DNA of 64,000 nt from an uncultured Clostridiaceae bacterium (GTDB lineage Bacteria > Bacillota > Clostridia > TANB77 > CAG-465), in contig CANCXL010000004.1 of assembly GCA_947381905.1 (NCBI GenBank), positions 1-64,000 of the forward strand. Reading direction: 5' to 3'. The first letter of the stretch is position 1, and each line of letters starts with the position of its first letter. The notes under the pieces were generated by a model that saw nothing but the letters and a program-made list of their open reading frames with translations, searched no databases and was not told where the DNA came from. A program made the translations under genes and the position numbers. Positions 34,480 to 43,154 of this stretch are shown here, piece by piece.

Positions 34480-35178
34480 ATGAAAAACATAGGAATTATT
34501 GCCGCAATGAATGAAGAAATGCAAGAGATAAAAAATATTATGACAGATATTTCTTGTAAAGAAATATATAATTTAAAATTTTATATTGGAAAAATTGAAA
34601 ATATAAATTGTGTTTTAGTAGAGTGTGGAATAGGAAAAGTAAATGCGGCAAGAACTACTCAAATATTAATAGATAATTTTAAAATAGACTTTATTGTAAA
34701 TATTGGAACTGCTGGAGCAATAAGTGATAAGGTAAATATTAAAGATGTAGTTATAGGCCAAAAGCTTGTTCAATATGATTTTGATCTTACTGCTTTTGGA
34801 CGAGAAAAGGGATATATAACAGATATTGGTAAGTTTATAGAGTCAGATAAAAAACTTGTAGAAAAATGTTTAATTGCAATGGAAAACTTAGACAAAAATA
34901 ATGATTTTAATGTACATGTTGGGACAATAGCATCTGCAGATCAATTTTGTACTGATAGAAAAATAGCAAATGAAGTATATAAAGAATTTGGAGCAATATG
35001 TGTCGAAATGGAAAGCGCTGCTGTTGCACAAATTTGTAAGCTAGACAATATTCCATTTGTAATAATAAGAAGTATATCAGATAGTCCAAATGGAAATAAT
35101 AGTATAGATTTTGACGAATATTTAAAAATTGCGTCAAAACGTGCAGCAATATTTTTAAAAGAACTTGTAAAAATATAG
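34480..35178 (+). CDS. mtnN: 5'-methylthioadenosine/S-adenosylhomocysteine nucleosidase
   Basis: A 232-residue nucleosidase (usual length about 230). It has GIIAAMNEEMQEI at the N-terminus, VECGIGKVNAARTTQ, NIGTAGAI, DQFCTDR and the substrate-binding EMESAAVAQIC with SISDSPNG. It releases adenine, the substrate of the co-transcribed apt. The stop codon lies inside the terminator stem. Confidence 0.95.
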   Translation: MKNIGIIAAMNEEMQEIKNIMTDISCKEIYNLKFYIGKIENINCVLVECGIGKVNAARTTQILIDNFKIDFIVNIGTAGAISDKVNIKDVVIGQKLVQYDFDLTAFGREKGYITDIGKFIESDKKLVEKCLIAMENLDKNNDFNVHVGTIASADQFCTDRKIANEVYKEFGAICVEMESAAVAQICKLDNIPFVIIRSISDSPNGNNSIDFDEYLKIASKRAAIFLKELVKI

Positions 35179-35206
35179 TAAGTTTTGTACTTACTATATT
35201 TTTTTG
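35171..35206 (+). terminator. Intrinsic terminator of apt-mtnN
   Basis: AAATATAGTAAG (35171-35182) and CTTACTATATTT (35190-35201) with a T-run. Confidence 0.85.
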
Positions 35207-35331
35207 TTCAAAATAATTGAAAATCAGTTGCAAAAGTGGTATAATACTCTTTGCATAATTTTTTTAAATCGTTCATAGATTTATGAATGAATCAACTTAG
35301 AATAAATTTATATTAAGGAAGGATGATGCGC

Positions 35332-36276
35332 ATGATACAGAGTATTGTATTTATTGCTATAGGTTTTGCAATGTTAATGCTTGGAGCACAATGGCTTGTT
35401 GATGGTTCAAGTGCTATTGCAAGAAAATATCATATACCAGAGATAATTATTGGACTTACTATAGTCTCAATTGGAACATCTATGCCAGAGCTTATGGTAA
35501 GTCTTACGTCAGCTTTGGAGGGACATTCAGATATTTCAATTGGAAATGTTATTGGAAGTAATCTTTGTAACTTATTATTAATTCTTGGTCTTACTTCATT
35601 AATCGCACCACTAAAGTTTCAAAAAAATACCAAAAAGTATGAAATACCAATTATGGTTGATGCGACAATTTTAGTATTTATACTTGCAAATGTAGGTAAA
35701 AGCATAAGCAGATTTGATGGACTTATTATATCAATTGTTTTTATTATGTTTATTCTATATACCATATTTTCTGCAAAGAAATCGATGAATAACGATATAA
35801 AACAAGATACTAAGAAAGATAAAAAACAAAACGCTTTTATGGCTATATTAAAAATTGTTTTAGGTATTGTCTTATTAAAAATAGGTGGAGATGTTAGTGT
35901 AGACAATGCAATAATTGTTGCAAGAGAGTTAGGTGTTACAGAAAAAGTAATTGGACTTACAATTATTGCAATAGGAACAAGTTTACCTGAACTTATAACA
36001 TCTGTTGTTGCAGCACATAAAGGTGATATAGATATTGCGATTGGTAATATAGTTGGATCTAATATATTTAATGTATTGCTAATACTTGGAGTATCTTCTA
36101 TGATTAGTCCAATAACTTATTCTTTATCTTATAACTTTGAGTTTATATATGTTATTATCGCAAGTATATTGTTATATATGTTTGCAGCAACTGGAAAAAA
36201 ATATACAATGACTAGGTTAAACGGTTTAATATATCTATTAATGTATGGAGCATATATGATGTTATTATTGCTATAA
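35332..36276 (+). CDS. Calcium/sodium:cation antiporter, CaCA family
   Basis: A 314-residue integral membrane protein with two inverted repeats of about five helices. The alpha motifs are [13 protein letters not shown] and GSNLCN in the first half, and [13 protein letters not shown] and GSNIFN in the second. These are the ion-binding segments of the YrbG/NCKX-type exchangers. A lysine-rich cytoplasmic loop ([19 protein letters not shown]) divides the halves. ATG 35332 is 9 bp after AAGGAAGG; ATGs at 35323 and 35326 are too close to it. Monocistronic. Confidence 0.9.
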   Translation: MIQSIVFIAIGFAMLMLGAQWLVDGSSAIARKYHIPEIIIGLTIVSIGTSMPELMVSLTSALEGHSDISIGNVIGSNLCNLLLILGLTSLIAPLKFQKNTKKYEIPIMVDATILVFILANVGKSISRFDGLIISIVFIMFILYTIFSAKKSMNNDIKQDTKKDKKQNAFMAILKIVLGIVLLKIGGDVSVDNAIIVARELGVTEKVIGLTIIAIGTSLPELITSVVAAHKGDIDIAIGNIVGSNIFNVLLILGVSSMISPITYSLSYNFEFIYVIIASILLYMFAATGKKYTMTRLNGLIYLLMYGAYMMLLLL

Positions 36277-36283
36277 TATTTTT

Positions 36284-36312
36284 AAGAGTTTCTAATATAG
36301 AAGCTCTTTTAT
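36284..36312 (+). terminator. Intrinsic terminator of the antiporter gene
   Basis: AAGAGTTTCT and AGAAGCTCTT form a 10-bp stem (one G-T pair) followed by Ts. Confidence 0.7.
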
Positions 36313-36340
36313 TTATTATTTTTAACGATTATGATATAAT
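36312..36340 (+). promoter_or_regulatory. Promoter of the membrane-NUDIX gene
   Basis: TTTATT (36312-36317), 17-bp spacer, TATAAT (36335-36340); the ribosome binding site AAAGGAG follows. Confidence 0.5.
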
Positions 36341-36363
36341 ACAAGAGTTAAAGGAGAAAAAAT

Positions 36364-37341
36364 ATGGGACAAATAGATTTATATAATGTAAATAGTTCAC
36401 CAAATTTTGGAATTGTACTTGCAATTTTGTCTATGCTTCCATGGATATTAATATATACAATATTTAAGCCTAAATTTAAGAGAGTAAAGAGCTCACAAAA
36501 AGCTGTAAAACTTGAGATAGCAAACATAATAATATATATAACAAATATAATAATATTAGTAGGATATAAAGATAGATTTGACATTAAAACCGCAAATATA
36601 TGGTTTGGAGTTATGACATTTTTTTATTTAATATATTACGAACTATTTATTAGGTATATTATAAGAGGAAGAGCACAAAAAGAATTATATATGCCATTTA
36701 TGTATATAAAAGTGCCATTATTTATATCAATGTCACTTGCACTTGTATTTGCAGGAATTTGGGCAAAATGCATGCCATTAATATATTTTTCTATATTATT
36801 TACTATAACTAATTGTTATATAGCATATAAAAAATATATGAGGTTTTTTACTGAGTATAGAGATTTATACGATGAAAATAGAAAGCCAACTGGCAAGAAA
36901 ATGTTAATGGATGGAGTAAGACCAAAAGGGCTAAAATATGTGACAGTCATTGTATTTATATATAATAATAAAAATCACAAATGGCTTATGCAAAAAAGAA
37001 GCAAAGATAAAGGTGGCAAGTGGGCCACAACATCTGGTCATCCTGTATCAGGTAAATCAAGTATTGAAGGTATGATTACAGAAATAAAAGAAGAACTAGG
37101 ATTAGTAGTAAATGAAGATGAACTAGAATTAGTTACTACTGTTAATAGAAAAGAGAAGTTTGCAGATATTTATTATTTAGAAAAAGATATAAATATAGAC
37201 AATTTAGTATTACAAAAAGAAGAAGTAGAAGATGTTAAGTGGATGAGCAAGAATGATATAGATGCTTTTTACAATGCAAAAAAATATAAAAAAACACATT
37301 ATAATTATTTTAAAGAATTATTAATAAAAATGAAAAAGTAA
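36364..37341 (+). CDS. Multi-pass membrane protein fused to a NUDIX domain
   Basis: A 325-residue protein. Residues 1 to about 160 hold about five transmembrane helices (LAILSMLPWILIYTIF, IIIYITNIIILVGY, FGVMTFFYLIYYELF, PLFISMSLALVFAGIW, IYFSILFTITNCYIAY). The rest is a cytoplasmic NUDIX domain. Its box is degenerate: G-HPVSG-K-SSIEGMI-T-EIKEELGL has K and T where the consensus has E and R, while the EIKEE metal ligands are kept. The domain resembles the group related to isopentenyl-diphosphate isomerase-like NUDIX proteins. It may act on a lipid-linked or membrane-delivered diphosphate (inference). No partner gene is evident. Confidence 0.75.
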   Translation: MGQIDLYNVNSSPNFGIVLAILSMLPWILIYTIFKPKFKRVKSSQKAVKLEIANIIIYITNIIILVGYKDRFDIKTANIWFGVMTFFYLIYYELFIRYIIRGRAQKELYMPFMYIKVPLFISMSLALVFAGIWAKCMPLIYFSILFTITNCYIAYKKYMRFFTEYRDLYDENRKPTGKKMLMDGVRPKGLKYVTVIVFIYNNKNHKWLMQKRSKDKGGKWATTSGHPVSGKSSIEGMITEIKEELGLVVNEDELELVTTVNRKEKFADIYYLEKDINIDNLVLQKEEVEDVKWMSKNDIDAFYNAKKYKKTHYNYFKELLIKMKK

Positions 37342-37363
37342 TCAATTGGATTACATAACAAAT

Positions 37364-37392
37364 TTGACAACATAAAATAAATATAGTATAAT
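37364..37392 (+). promoter_or_regulatory. Promoter of the glycine-riboswitch transcript
   Basis: Perfect TTGACA (37364-37369) and TATAAT (37387-37392) separated by 17 bp. One of the strongest promoters in the window; the start site would be near 37399, just before the riboswitch. Confidence 0.85.
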
Positions 37393-37412
37393 ATAATACG
37401 TAAAGCAAATAT

Positions 37413-37592
37413 TTTCGGATGATAAAAACCCTAGAGACTACTTAAATGTAGAGCCGAAGAAGCAAGAGTTTTAGGTCAAGTCTACTAAAACTTGAAACTA
37501 TCAGGCAAAAGGAAGGTTATTTGACGATACTTTGGAGAGAACGTGTAAACGTCGCCTACGAGGATACAACCAACTGGCAAAAGGACAGAGAA
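37413..37592 (+). promoter_or_regulatory. Tandem glycine riboswitch
   Basis: Two consecutive aptamers with glycine-riboswitch signatures fill most of this 350-bp gene-free gap. The first (about 37425-37520) has AGCCGAAGAAGCAAG followed by TATCAGGCAAAAGGAAGG. The second (about 37529-37592) has TTTGGAGAGAACG, GTCGCCTACGAGG and CTGGCAAAAGGACAGAG. P1 pairings are visible: AACC/GGTT for the first, CTTTG/CAGAG for the second. The tandem arrangement with a short linker is the classical glycine-sensing form. A terminator hairpin follows, so control is by transcription attenuation, probably on at high glycine as is usual for this class. Confidence 0.85.
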
Positions 37593-37636
37593 TATAAGAT
37601 GTAAAATAAGAATTATTTTATCTTATATTCTTTTTT
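37590..37636 (+). terminator. Expression-platform terminator of the glycine riboswitch
   Basis: GAATATAAGAT and ATCTTATATTC form an 11-bp stem around an A/T-rich loop, followed by six Ts. The stem begins directly at the 3' side of the second aptamer's P1, so ligand binding can affect its formation. Confidence 0.75.
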
Positions 37637-37691
37637 CAGCTTAAATTATATTTGGTAGACAAATTTTAATTAAGGTAGGAGATGTTAGAAA

Positions 37692-38582
37692 TTGAAAGAA
37701 AAACTAAAAAAAGAGGGGAAAATATTAAAGCTCTCGGTACTTTTGAGTACTTTATTTACAATGTCAGAAATAATTATGGCATTTATAAGTAATTCTAAAG
37801 CATTACTTATGGACAGCATATTTGCTATAGCAGATGTAATAATAATTTTAATCATATCATTTTTATTGCCGCTTATATATAAGCCAGTAACGGAAAAAAG
37901 ACCATATGGATATTCTCAAATAGAATCTATTTTTATAATTATAAAGGGAATATCTGTAGCAATAATTGCAGCATTCTTAATTAAAGATAATATCGAGGTA
38001 CTTGCAACAGGTGGTAGTGAACTTGACTGTGCACTATTAATGTTTTATCAAATAATTGAGGTTATTTTATTTATAGGTGTATATTCTTATTTAAAGAAAA
38101 AAGCTAAAAAAGTTGATACTCCTGTAATTGAGTCTGATCTTGTTGGATGGAAAATAGATACAGCTCAGGGTATGGGAATGTTTGTATCATTCTTTTTACA
38201 GTTTATTTTAAAATACACAAATTTATCATTTATTGTTCCATATATTGATTCTACAGTTGCAATATTAATATCTATACTTATGATAAAAGAACCTATAGAA
38301 ATGGTAATAGATGCATTTAAAAGTTTAGTACTATTTGCACCAGAAAAAGAAACAATGGAAGAAATAAAAGAGATTGTAAGCAGAAAAATTAAAAAATATC
38401 CATATGAAGTTACTTTTTATGATATTGTAAGAACTGGAAGAATGATATGGATAGAGTTATATATAAAATCTGATGATATGAATATTAATTTAAAAGAGCT
38501 AAAAAAAGCAAAAAAAGATGTTGAATCGAGTCTTAAAAAAGAATTTGATGAAATTTATGTAGAATTTACACCAGAAATATAA
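37692..38582 (+). CDS. CDF-family (cation-efflux-like) transporter under a glycine riboswitch
   Basis: A 296-residue protein with the cation diffusion facilitator layout: about six helices (to about residue 205) and a C-terminal cytoplasmic ferredoxin-like domain (EIVSRKIKKYPYEVTFYDIVRTG). It keeps the family loop RPYGYSQIES. The two metal-site motifs, normally H/DxxxD in helices 2 and 5, read FAIAD (44-48) and GWKID (152-156). The second Asp is kept in each, but the first ligand is missing. It may therefore not transport Zn2+/Mn2+ in the usual way. The start is TTG 37692 with AGGAG 10 bp upstream; an out-of-frame ATG nearby soon meets a stop. Glycine-responsive export is a plausible role (inference). 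Confidence 0.8.
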   Translation: MKEKLKKEGKILKLSVLLSTLFTMSEIIMAFISNSKALLMDSIFAIADVIIILIISFLLPLIYKPVTEKRPYGYSQIESIFIIIKGISVAIIAAFLIKDNIEVLATGGSELDCALLMFYQIIEVILFIGVYSYLKKKAKKVDTPVIESDLVGWKIDTAQGMGMFVSFFLQFILKYTNLSFIVPYIDSTVAILISILMIKEPIEMVIDAFKSLVLFAPEKETMEEIKEIVSRKIKKYPYEVTFYDIVRTGRMIWIELYIKSDDMNINLKELKKAKKDVESSLKKEFDEIYVEFTPEI

Positions 38583-38590
38583 AGTTTTCT

Positions 38591-38626
38591 AAAGTGGAGC
38601 AAAATTATAGATTTTTGCTCCACTTT
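38591..38626 (+). terminator. 3' hairpin after the CDF-like gene
   Basis: AAAGTGGAGCAAAA and TTTTGCTCCACTTT form a 14-bp perfect stem. The tail is ATGCTATT rather than a full T-run. Confidence 0.65.
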
Positions 38627-38658
38627 ATGCTATTATAGGTTTATGTGGGAGGAAGAAT

Positions 38659-39402
38659 ATGGAAAATATAGACAATACACATTTAATTGAATTAATACAA
38701 AAATTAAAAGAAGAAAAAACAATGGAGATACAAAATCAGGTTATATCAGAGGTATTAAAATCTAGATTTATGTGTCCAGTTGTACTTGAAAATGCACCTA
38801 AAGGTGGCGGAAAAATAGAGGTTAATAAGGATACTAAAATTCAGTTTTCTATTATAAAAACTCAAGACGGAAAAAATTATCTTATGGCATTTACAAGTGA
38901 TCCTGAAGTTCATAAATGGCAAAAAACAAAAGTACAGCAATCTATTATATATACATTTGAAGACTATGCAAAAATAGTAACAAGTAATGACAATTTAGCT
39001 GGATTTGTAATAGATCCTATGGGGTGTAATATAGTATTTACTGCCGATATGATTAAAGAAATAAAAAACAATATAACAAAAGAGACCGTAGTAGAAAAAG
39101 ATACTGAAGTTCAGCTTGGAATACCAAAGGATTATCCAGAAGAACTTGCAAATAAATTAAGAGATGTATTTAGAAATATTGAGGAAGTTAAAGAGGCATA
39201 TCTTTTACTTATGACAAATGGTGATGAACTTAGCTATTTAGTAATACTAGATGCAGATGGAAAAGAAAAAGAGCATTTTAATACTATTGCAAGTGCTGCA
39301 ATACCATTTTTAGATAAAATGCCATTAAATTTACTTGCAGCTAATACTGAATTTGGAGAAACAGCAAAAAAAGATTTCAAACCATTTTACACTAAAGATT
39401 AA
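38659..39402 (+). CDS. SseB-family protein
   Basis: A 247-residue cytosolic protein with an SseB N-terminal domain (CPVVLENAPKGGGKIEV, YLMAFTSDPEVHKWQ, LAGFVIDPMGCNIVF) and an SseB-type C-terminal domain (DVFRNIEEVKEAYLLLM, YLVILDADGK). SseB in E. coli was named for enhanced serine sensitivity; the molecular role is unknown. It follows the glycine-controlled transporter gene but has its own ribosome binding site and a hairpin between them. The proximity of a glycine switch and a serine-sensitivity homologue is suggestive but may be chance. Confidence 0.8.
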   Translation: MENIDNTHLIELIQKLKEEKTMEIQNQVISEVLKSRFMCPVVLENAPKGGGKIEVNKDTKIQFSIIKTQDGKNYLMAFTSDPEVHKWQKTKVQQSIIYTFEDYAKIVTSNDNLAGFVIDPMGCNIVFTADMIKEIKNNITKETVVEKDTEVQLGIPKDYPEELANKLRDVFRNIEEVKEAYLLLMTNGDELSYLVILDADGKEKEHFNTIASAAIPFLDKMPLNLLAANTEFGETAKKDFKPFYTKD

Positions 39403-39429
39403 AAATTAGAATAATAATAAATAAACATG

Positions 39430-39456
39430 AGCAAAGTATTTATGATACTTTGCTTT
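39430..39456 (+). terminator. Intrinsic terminator after the sseB-like gene
   Basis: AGCAAAGTAT (39430-39439) and ATACTTTGCT (39445-39454), T-rich tail. Confidence 0.7.
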
Positions 39457-39495
39457 ATTGTGATAAAAATTTCACATTTTTTATGAAAATATGTA

Positions 39496-39524
39496 TTGAC
39501 ATATAGCCTTTTTGGGTGTATAAC
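39496..39524 (+). promoter_or_regulatory. Sigma-A promoter of the hrcA-grpE-dnaK-dnaJ operon
   Basis: TTGACA (39496-39501), 17-bp spacer, TATAAC (39519-39524). The expected start site at about 39531 lies directly before the CIRCE element. Confidence 0.8.
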
Positions 39525-39534
39525 ATAGTTGTGT

Positions 39535-39561
39535 TTAGCACTCGACACTTTAAAGTGCTAA
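39535..39561. promoter_or_regulatory. CIRCE operator (HrcA binding site)
   Basis: TTAGCACTC-N9-AAGTGCTAA matches the CIRCE consensus TTAGCACTC-N9-GAGTGCTAA with one change (A for G in the right arm). It is located just after the promoter and before hrcA, the place where HrcA represses the operon. Confidence 0.92.
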
Positions 39562-39574
39562 AGATGGTGATAAG

Positions 39575-40603
39575 ATGAGTTTAGATGAAAGAAAGAAAAA
39601 AATACTTTCTTCTGTAGTAGAAGATTATATTGAATCTGCAGAACCAGTAGGATCTAAAACTTTGGTAGAAAAATATCATTTAGACTATAGTAGTGCTACT
39701 ATAAGAAATGATATGAAATACTTAGAAGAAGAGGGATATTTAGAACAGCCACACGTATCGGCTGGAAGAATACCATCTACTAAAGGTTATAGATACTATG
39801 TAGATAATTTGATGAAAGAAAGAAAGTTATCTATGCTTGATATAGACTACATTAATAATACAATAAATGGATTTGGAGATGTAGATTCTATATTTGAACA
39901 AGTTGCAGATGTTGTATCTAAAATTCTTTCAACACCTACTGTTATTACAAAAAATAATACAGATACTATAGATAGTATTAAAGTTGTAAAAATCTCAGAG
40001 AATTTATTGTTAATAGTTTTAATGTCAAAAAATGGAACTGTAAAGGACTGTATAGCAAAAGTTACAAATACAGTAGAGGATAAAGTGATAGAGAAAATGA
40101 CAAGTATATTAAATGAAAATCTATCAGGAACTCCACTTAAAGAACTCCACTTAGCATTAAATACTGTTATAAAAAAAGATTTAGAAGCTTTTTCTGGAAT
40201 AATGGAAGAAATAGTAAATAGCATCAAGTATGAAATGTCTAAAGAGATGAAAAAGCTAAATAGTGGTGTAGAAAAGATACTAGAAAATCCAGAATTTTCA
40301 GATATAGAAACAGTTAAAAACTTTATGAATATGATTACAACAAAAGAAATAATAGATTCTACTTTAGAAAAGAGTAAACATAACAAATTAAGTATTGTTA
40401 TAGGTTCAGAAAACAAGGAAGTCTTACTAAATGATTACACTGTAATCTCCTTGGATATAGAAAAAGATAATAAATATTTAGGTAAATTATCTGTTATAGG
40501 ACCTAAAAGAATGAATTATGCAAAAACAATATCAACTTTAAAGTACATTAGCGATAAGTTTAATGGAAATATAAAGTTAAATAGAAAAAATAAAGGGGGA
40601 TAA
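39575..40603 (+). CDS. hrcA: Heat-inducible transcription repressor HrcA
   Basis: A 342-residue HrcA, the repressor that binds CIRCE and depends on chaperone activity. The N-terminal winged helix is clear: LDERKKKILSSVVEDYIESAEPVGSKTL, SSATIRNDMKYLEEEGYLEQPH and SAGRIPSTKGYRYYVD. The C-terminal part ends with GPKRMNYAKTISTLKYI, typical of the family. First gene of the heat-shock operon. Confidence 0.95.
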   Translation: MSLDERKKKILSSVVEDYIESAEPVGSKTLVEKYHLDYSSATIRNDMKYLEEEGYLEQPHVSAGRIPSTKGYRYYVDNLMKERKLSMLDIDYINNTINGFGDVDSIFEQVADVVSKILSTPTVITKNNTDTIDSIKVVKISENLLLIVLMSKNGTVKDCIAKVTNTVEDKVIEKMTSILNENLSGTPLKELHLALNTVIKKDLEAFSGIMEEIVNSIKYEMSKEMKKLNSGVEKILENPEFSDIETVKNFMNMITTKEIIDSTLEKSKHNKLSIVIGSENKEVLLNDYTVISLDIEKDNKYLGKLSVIGPKRMNYAKTISTLKYISDKFNGNIKLNRKNKGG

Positions 40604-40605
40604 TA

Positions 40606-41142
40606 GTGAAAAAAGAAGAAGATAACAATATAGAAGAAATGCAAGATGAAGAATCTCAAGAAACAACACAAACAAGTGAAGATAGTGCTATAGAAGACTT
40701 GAAAGCACAATTAAAACAAGAAAGAGAAAAATCTGATGAATATTATGATCATTTAAAACGTAATATGGCAGAATTTGATAATTTTAAAAAAAGAATTTCT
40801 AAAGAAAAAGATATGATGTATAATACAATATCAGCAGATTTAGTATCAAATTTATTACCAATATTAGATAATTTTGAAAAAGCATTAAATGCTCAAACAG
40901 AAGATGAGTCATATAAACAAGGTATGATGATGATATACACACAATTCCAAGATACTTTAAAAAATATTGGTGTTGAAGAAATAGAAGCATTAAATAAAAC
41001 TTTTGATCCTAATTTTCATGAAGCAGTAATGCATGTTGAAGATGAAAATTATGGTGAAAAAGAAGTAACTGATGTTTTAAGAAAAGGATATAAAATAGGC
41101 GATAAAATAATTCGTCATGCTATGGTAAAAGTAGCAAATTAA
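40606..41142 (+). CDS. grpE: Nucleotide exchange factor GrpE
   Basis: A 178-residue GrpE. The acidic, disordered N-terminus and long coiled coil (about 25-75) are followed by the four-helix and beta-wing region with NLLPILDNFEKAL, FDPNFHEAVMHVEDENYGE and VLRKGYKIGDKIIRHAMVKVA. It starts with GTG 2 bp after the hrcA stop, with ribosome binding site GGGGGA. It releases ADP from DnaK. Confidence 0.95.
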   Translation: MKKEEDNNIEEMQDEESQETTQTSEDSAIEDLKAQLKQEREKSDEYYDHLKRNMAEFDNFKKRISKEKDMMYNTISADLVSNLLPILDNFEKALNAQTEDESYKQGMMMIYTQFQDTLKNIGVEEIEALNKTFDPNFHEAVMHVEDENYGEKEVTDVLRKGYKIGDKIIRHAMVKVAN

Positions 41143-41149
41143 ATTTTAG

Positions 41150-41190
41150 TTAATTACTTAATTAATTATTTTATATTTAATTAAGTATAT
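41150..41190 (+). other. Intercistronic AT-rich hairpin between grpE and dnaK
   Basis: TACTTAATTA and TAATTAAGTA flank a T-rich loop in the 89-bp gap before dnaK. There is no T-run typical of a terminator; it could be an RNA processing or stability element in the heat-shock transcript. Confidence 0.4.
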
Positions 41191-41231
41191 ATAATAATAT
41201 GTAACTTTGTATTTTTAGGAGGTAATTTAAT

Positions 41232-43061
41232 ATGTCAAAAGTTATAGGTATAGACTTAGGAACAACAAACTCATGTGTTGCCGTTATTGAAAATGGTGAA
41301 CCAACAGTAATTCCAAACGCAGAAGGAGCAAGAACAACTCCATCAATTGTAGCATTTGCTAAAAATGGTGAAAGACTTGTAGGTCAAGTAGCAAAAAGAC
41401 AAGCGGTTACAAACCACGATAGAACAGTAATCTCAATAAAAAGAGATATGGGATCAGATAAAAAAATAAAAATAGAAAATAAAGATTATACACCACAAGA
41501 AATTTCAGCAATGGTTCTTCAAAAATTAAAAGAAGACGCTGAAAACTATCTTGGAGAAAAAGTGACACAAGCTGTTATTACAGTTCCAGCTTATTTTACA
41601 GATTCTCAAAGACAAGCAACAAAAGATGCAGGAAGAATTGCAGGTCTTGAAGTATTAAGAATAGTTAACGAACCAACAGCAGCTTCTCTTGCTCATGGTT
41701 TTGATAAAGATACAGAACAAAAAATAATGGTATATGACCTTGGTGGTGGTACATTTGATGTATCTATTCTAGATATTGCAGATGGTGTATTTGAAGTTAT
41801 GGCTACTGCTGGTAACAACAGACTTGGTGGAGATGACTTTGACCAAAGAATTATGGATTATTTAGTAGGAGAATTCAAAAAAGATAATGGTATTGATTTA
41901 TCTACAGATAGTATGGCTATGCAAAGATTAAAAGAAGCAGCAGAAAAAGCAAAAATTGAGCTTTCTGGTGTAATGCAAGCACAAATTAATCTACCATTTA
42001 TTACAGCTGATTCTACTGGACCAAAACATATGGATATAACTCTAACAAGATCTAAATTTGAAGAACTAGTTGGAGATTTAGTAGAATCTACAGTAGGACC
42101 TGTTAACCAAGCATTAAAAGATTCAGGACTTACTTTTGATAAACTAGATAAAATATTACTTGTTGGTGGATCAACTCGTATTCCACTTGTACAAGAAACA
42201 GTTAAAAAAATAACTGGTAAAGAACCATATAAAGGAATAAACCCAGATGAATGTGTTGCAATTGGTGCTGCAATTCAAGGTGGTGTACTTACTGGAGAAG
42301 TTAAAGATCTTGTATTATTAGACGTTACTCCATTATCACTTGGAATTGAGACTTATGGTGGTGTATTTACAAAATTAATTGATAGAAATACAACAATCCC
42401 AACTAAAAAATCTCAAATATTCTCTACAGCAGCAGATGGTCAAACTTCAGTTGAAGTTCACGTTCTACAAGGTGAAAGAGAAATGGCATCATACAATAAA
42501 ACTTTAGGAAGATTTAGCTTAACTGGAATTCCAGCAGCTCCAAGAGGAGTACCTCAAATCGAAGTTACTTTTGATATTGATGCTAACGGAATTGTTCATG
42601 TATCTGCAAAAGATATGGCAACAAATAACGAACAAAAAATTGCTATTACTGCAAGCACTAACCTAACAGAAGAAGAAATTCAAAACGCTGTTAAAGAAGC
42701 AGAAGCTCATGCAGCAGAAGATAAGAAGAAAAAAGAAGATGTTGAAGTTAGAAATAATGCAGACTCTTTAGTATATAATACAGAAAAAACATTAAAAGAA
42801 CTTGAAGGAAAAGTATCTGAAGAAGAAAAATCTAAAGTTGAATCTGAACTTGCAAACTTAAAGAAAACTCTTGAAGGAACAGATACAGCTGCAATTAAAT
42901 CTGCAACAGATAAGTTAACACAAGTATTTTATGATTTAACTTCTAAATTATATTCTCAAGCAAGTCAACAAGGAGCACAAGCAGAATCTACAGCTGATGC
43001 TTCAGGTGCAGATAATGTTGTTCATGATGCAGATTATAAAGTAGAAGATGACAATAAATAA
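41232..43061 (+). CDS. dnaK: Hsp70 chaperone DnaK
   Basis: A 609-residue DnaK. The ATPase domain starts [15 protein letters not shown] and has IINEPTAAS-type [26 protein letters not shown] and [12 protein letters not shown]. The interdomain linker [13 protein letters not shown] leads to the substrate-binding domain, with the lid and a C-terminal tail ending in acidic residues. Ribosome binding site AGGAGG at 7-8 bp. Its codon choice is more biased than the unknown genes, as expected for a highly expressed protein. Confidence 0.97.
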   Translation: MSKVIGIDLGTTNSCVAVIENGEPTVIPNAEGARTTPSIVAFAKNGERLVGQVAKRQAVTNHDRTVISIKRDMGSDKKIKIENKDYTPQEISAMVLQKLKEDAENYLGEKVTQAVITVPAYFTDSQRQATKDAGRIAGLEVLRIVNEPTAASLAHGFDKDTEQKIMVYDLGGGTFDVSILDIADGVFEVMATAGNNRLGGDDFDQRIMDYLVGEFKKDNGIDLSTDSMAMQRLKEAAEKAKIELSGVMQAQINLPFITADSTGPKHMDITLTRSKFEELVGDLVESTVGPVNQALKDSGLTFDKLDKILLVGGSTRIPLVQETVKKITGKEPYKGINPDECVAIGAAIQGGVLTGEVKDLVLLDVTPLSLGIETYGGVFTKLIDRNTTIPTKKSQIFSTAADGQTSVEVHVLQGEREMASYNKTLGRFSLTGIPAAPRGVPQIEVTFDIDANGIVHVSAKDMATNNEQKIAITASTNLTEEEIQNAVKEAEAHAAEDKKKKEDVEVRNNADSLVYNTEKTLKELEGKVSEEEKSKVESELANLKKTLEGTDTAAIKSATDKLTQVFYDLTSKLYSQASQQGAQAESTADASGADNVVHDADYKVEDDNK

Positions 43062-43092
43062 TTGTTAAGTATTATTATAATGTTATAGATTA

Positions 43093-43120
43093 AGGGTGGT
43101 AATACTACCACCCTATATTT
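43093..43120 (+). terminator. Attenuating hairpin between dnaK and dnaJ
   Basis: AGGGTGGTA (43093-43101), 4-nt loop, TACCACCCT (43106-43114), then ATATTTTT. The G/C-rich stem is unusual for this genome. It may reduce dnaJ transcription relative to dnaK or protect the dnaK 3' end. Confidence 0.6.
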
Positions 43121-43154
43121 TTAGCAATATTATAAATTTTAGGAGGAAAAATTA

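Noticed and set aside
37400-37640. Small protein-coding gene in the 350-bp gap before the CDF-like gene
   Set aside because: No frame with a ribosome binding site is present; the conserved aptamer motifs and terminator explain the sequence.
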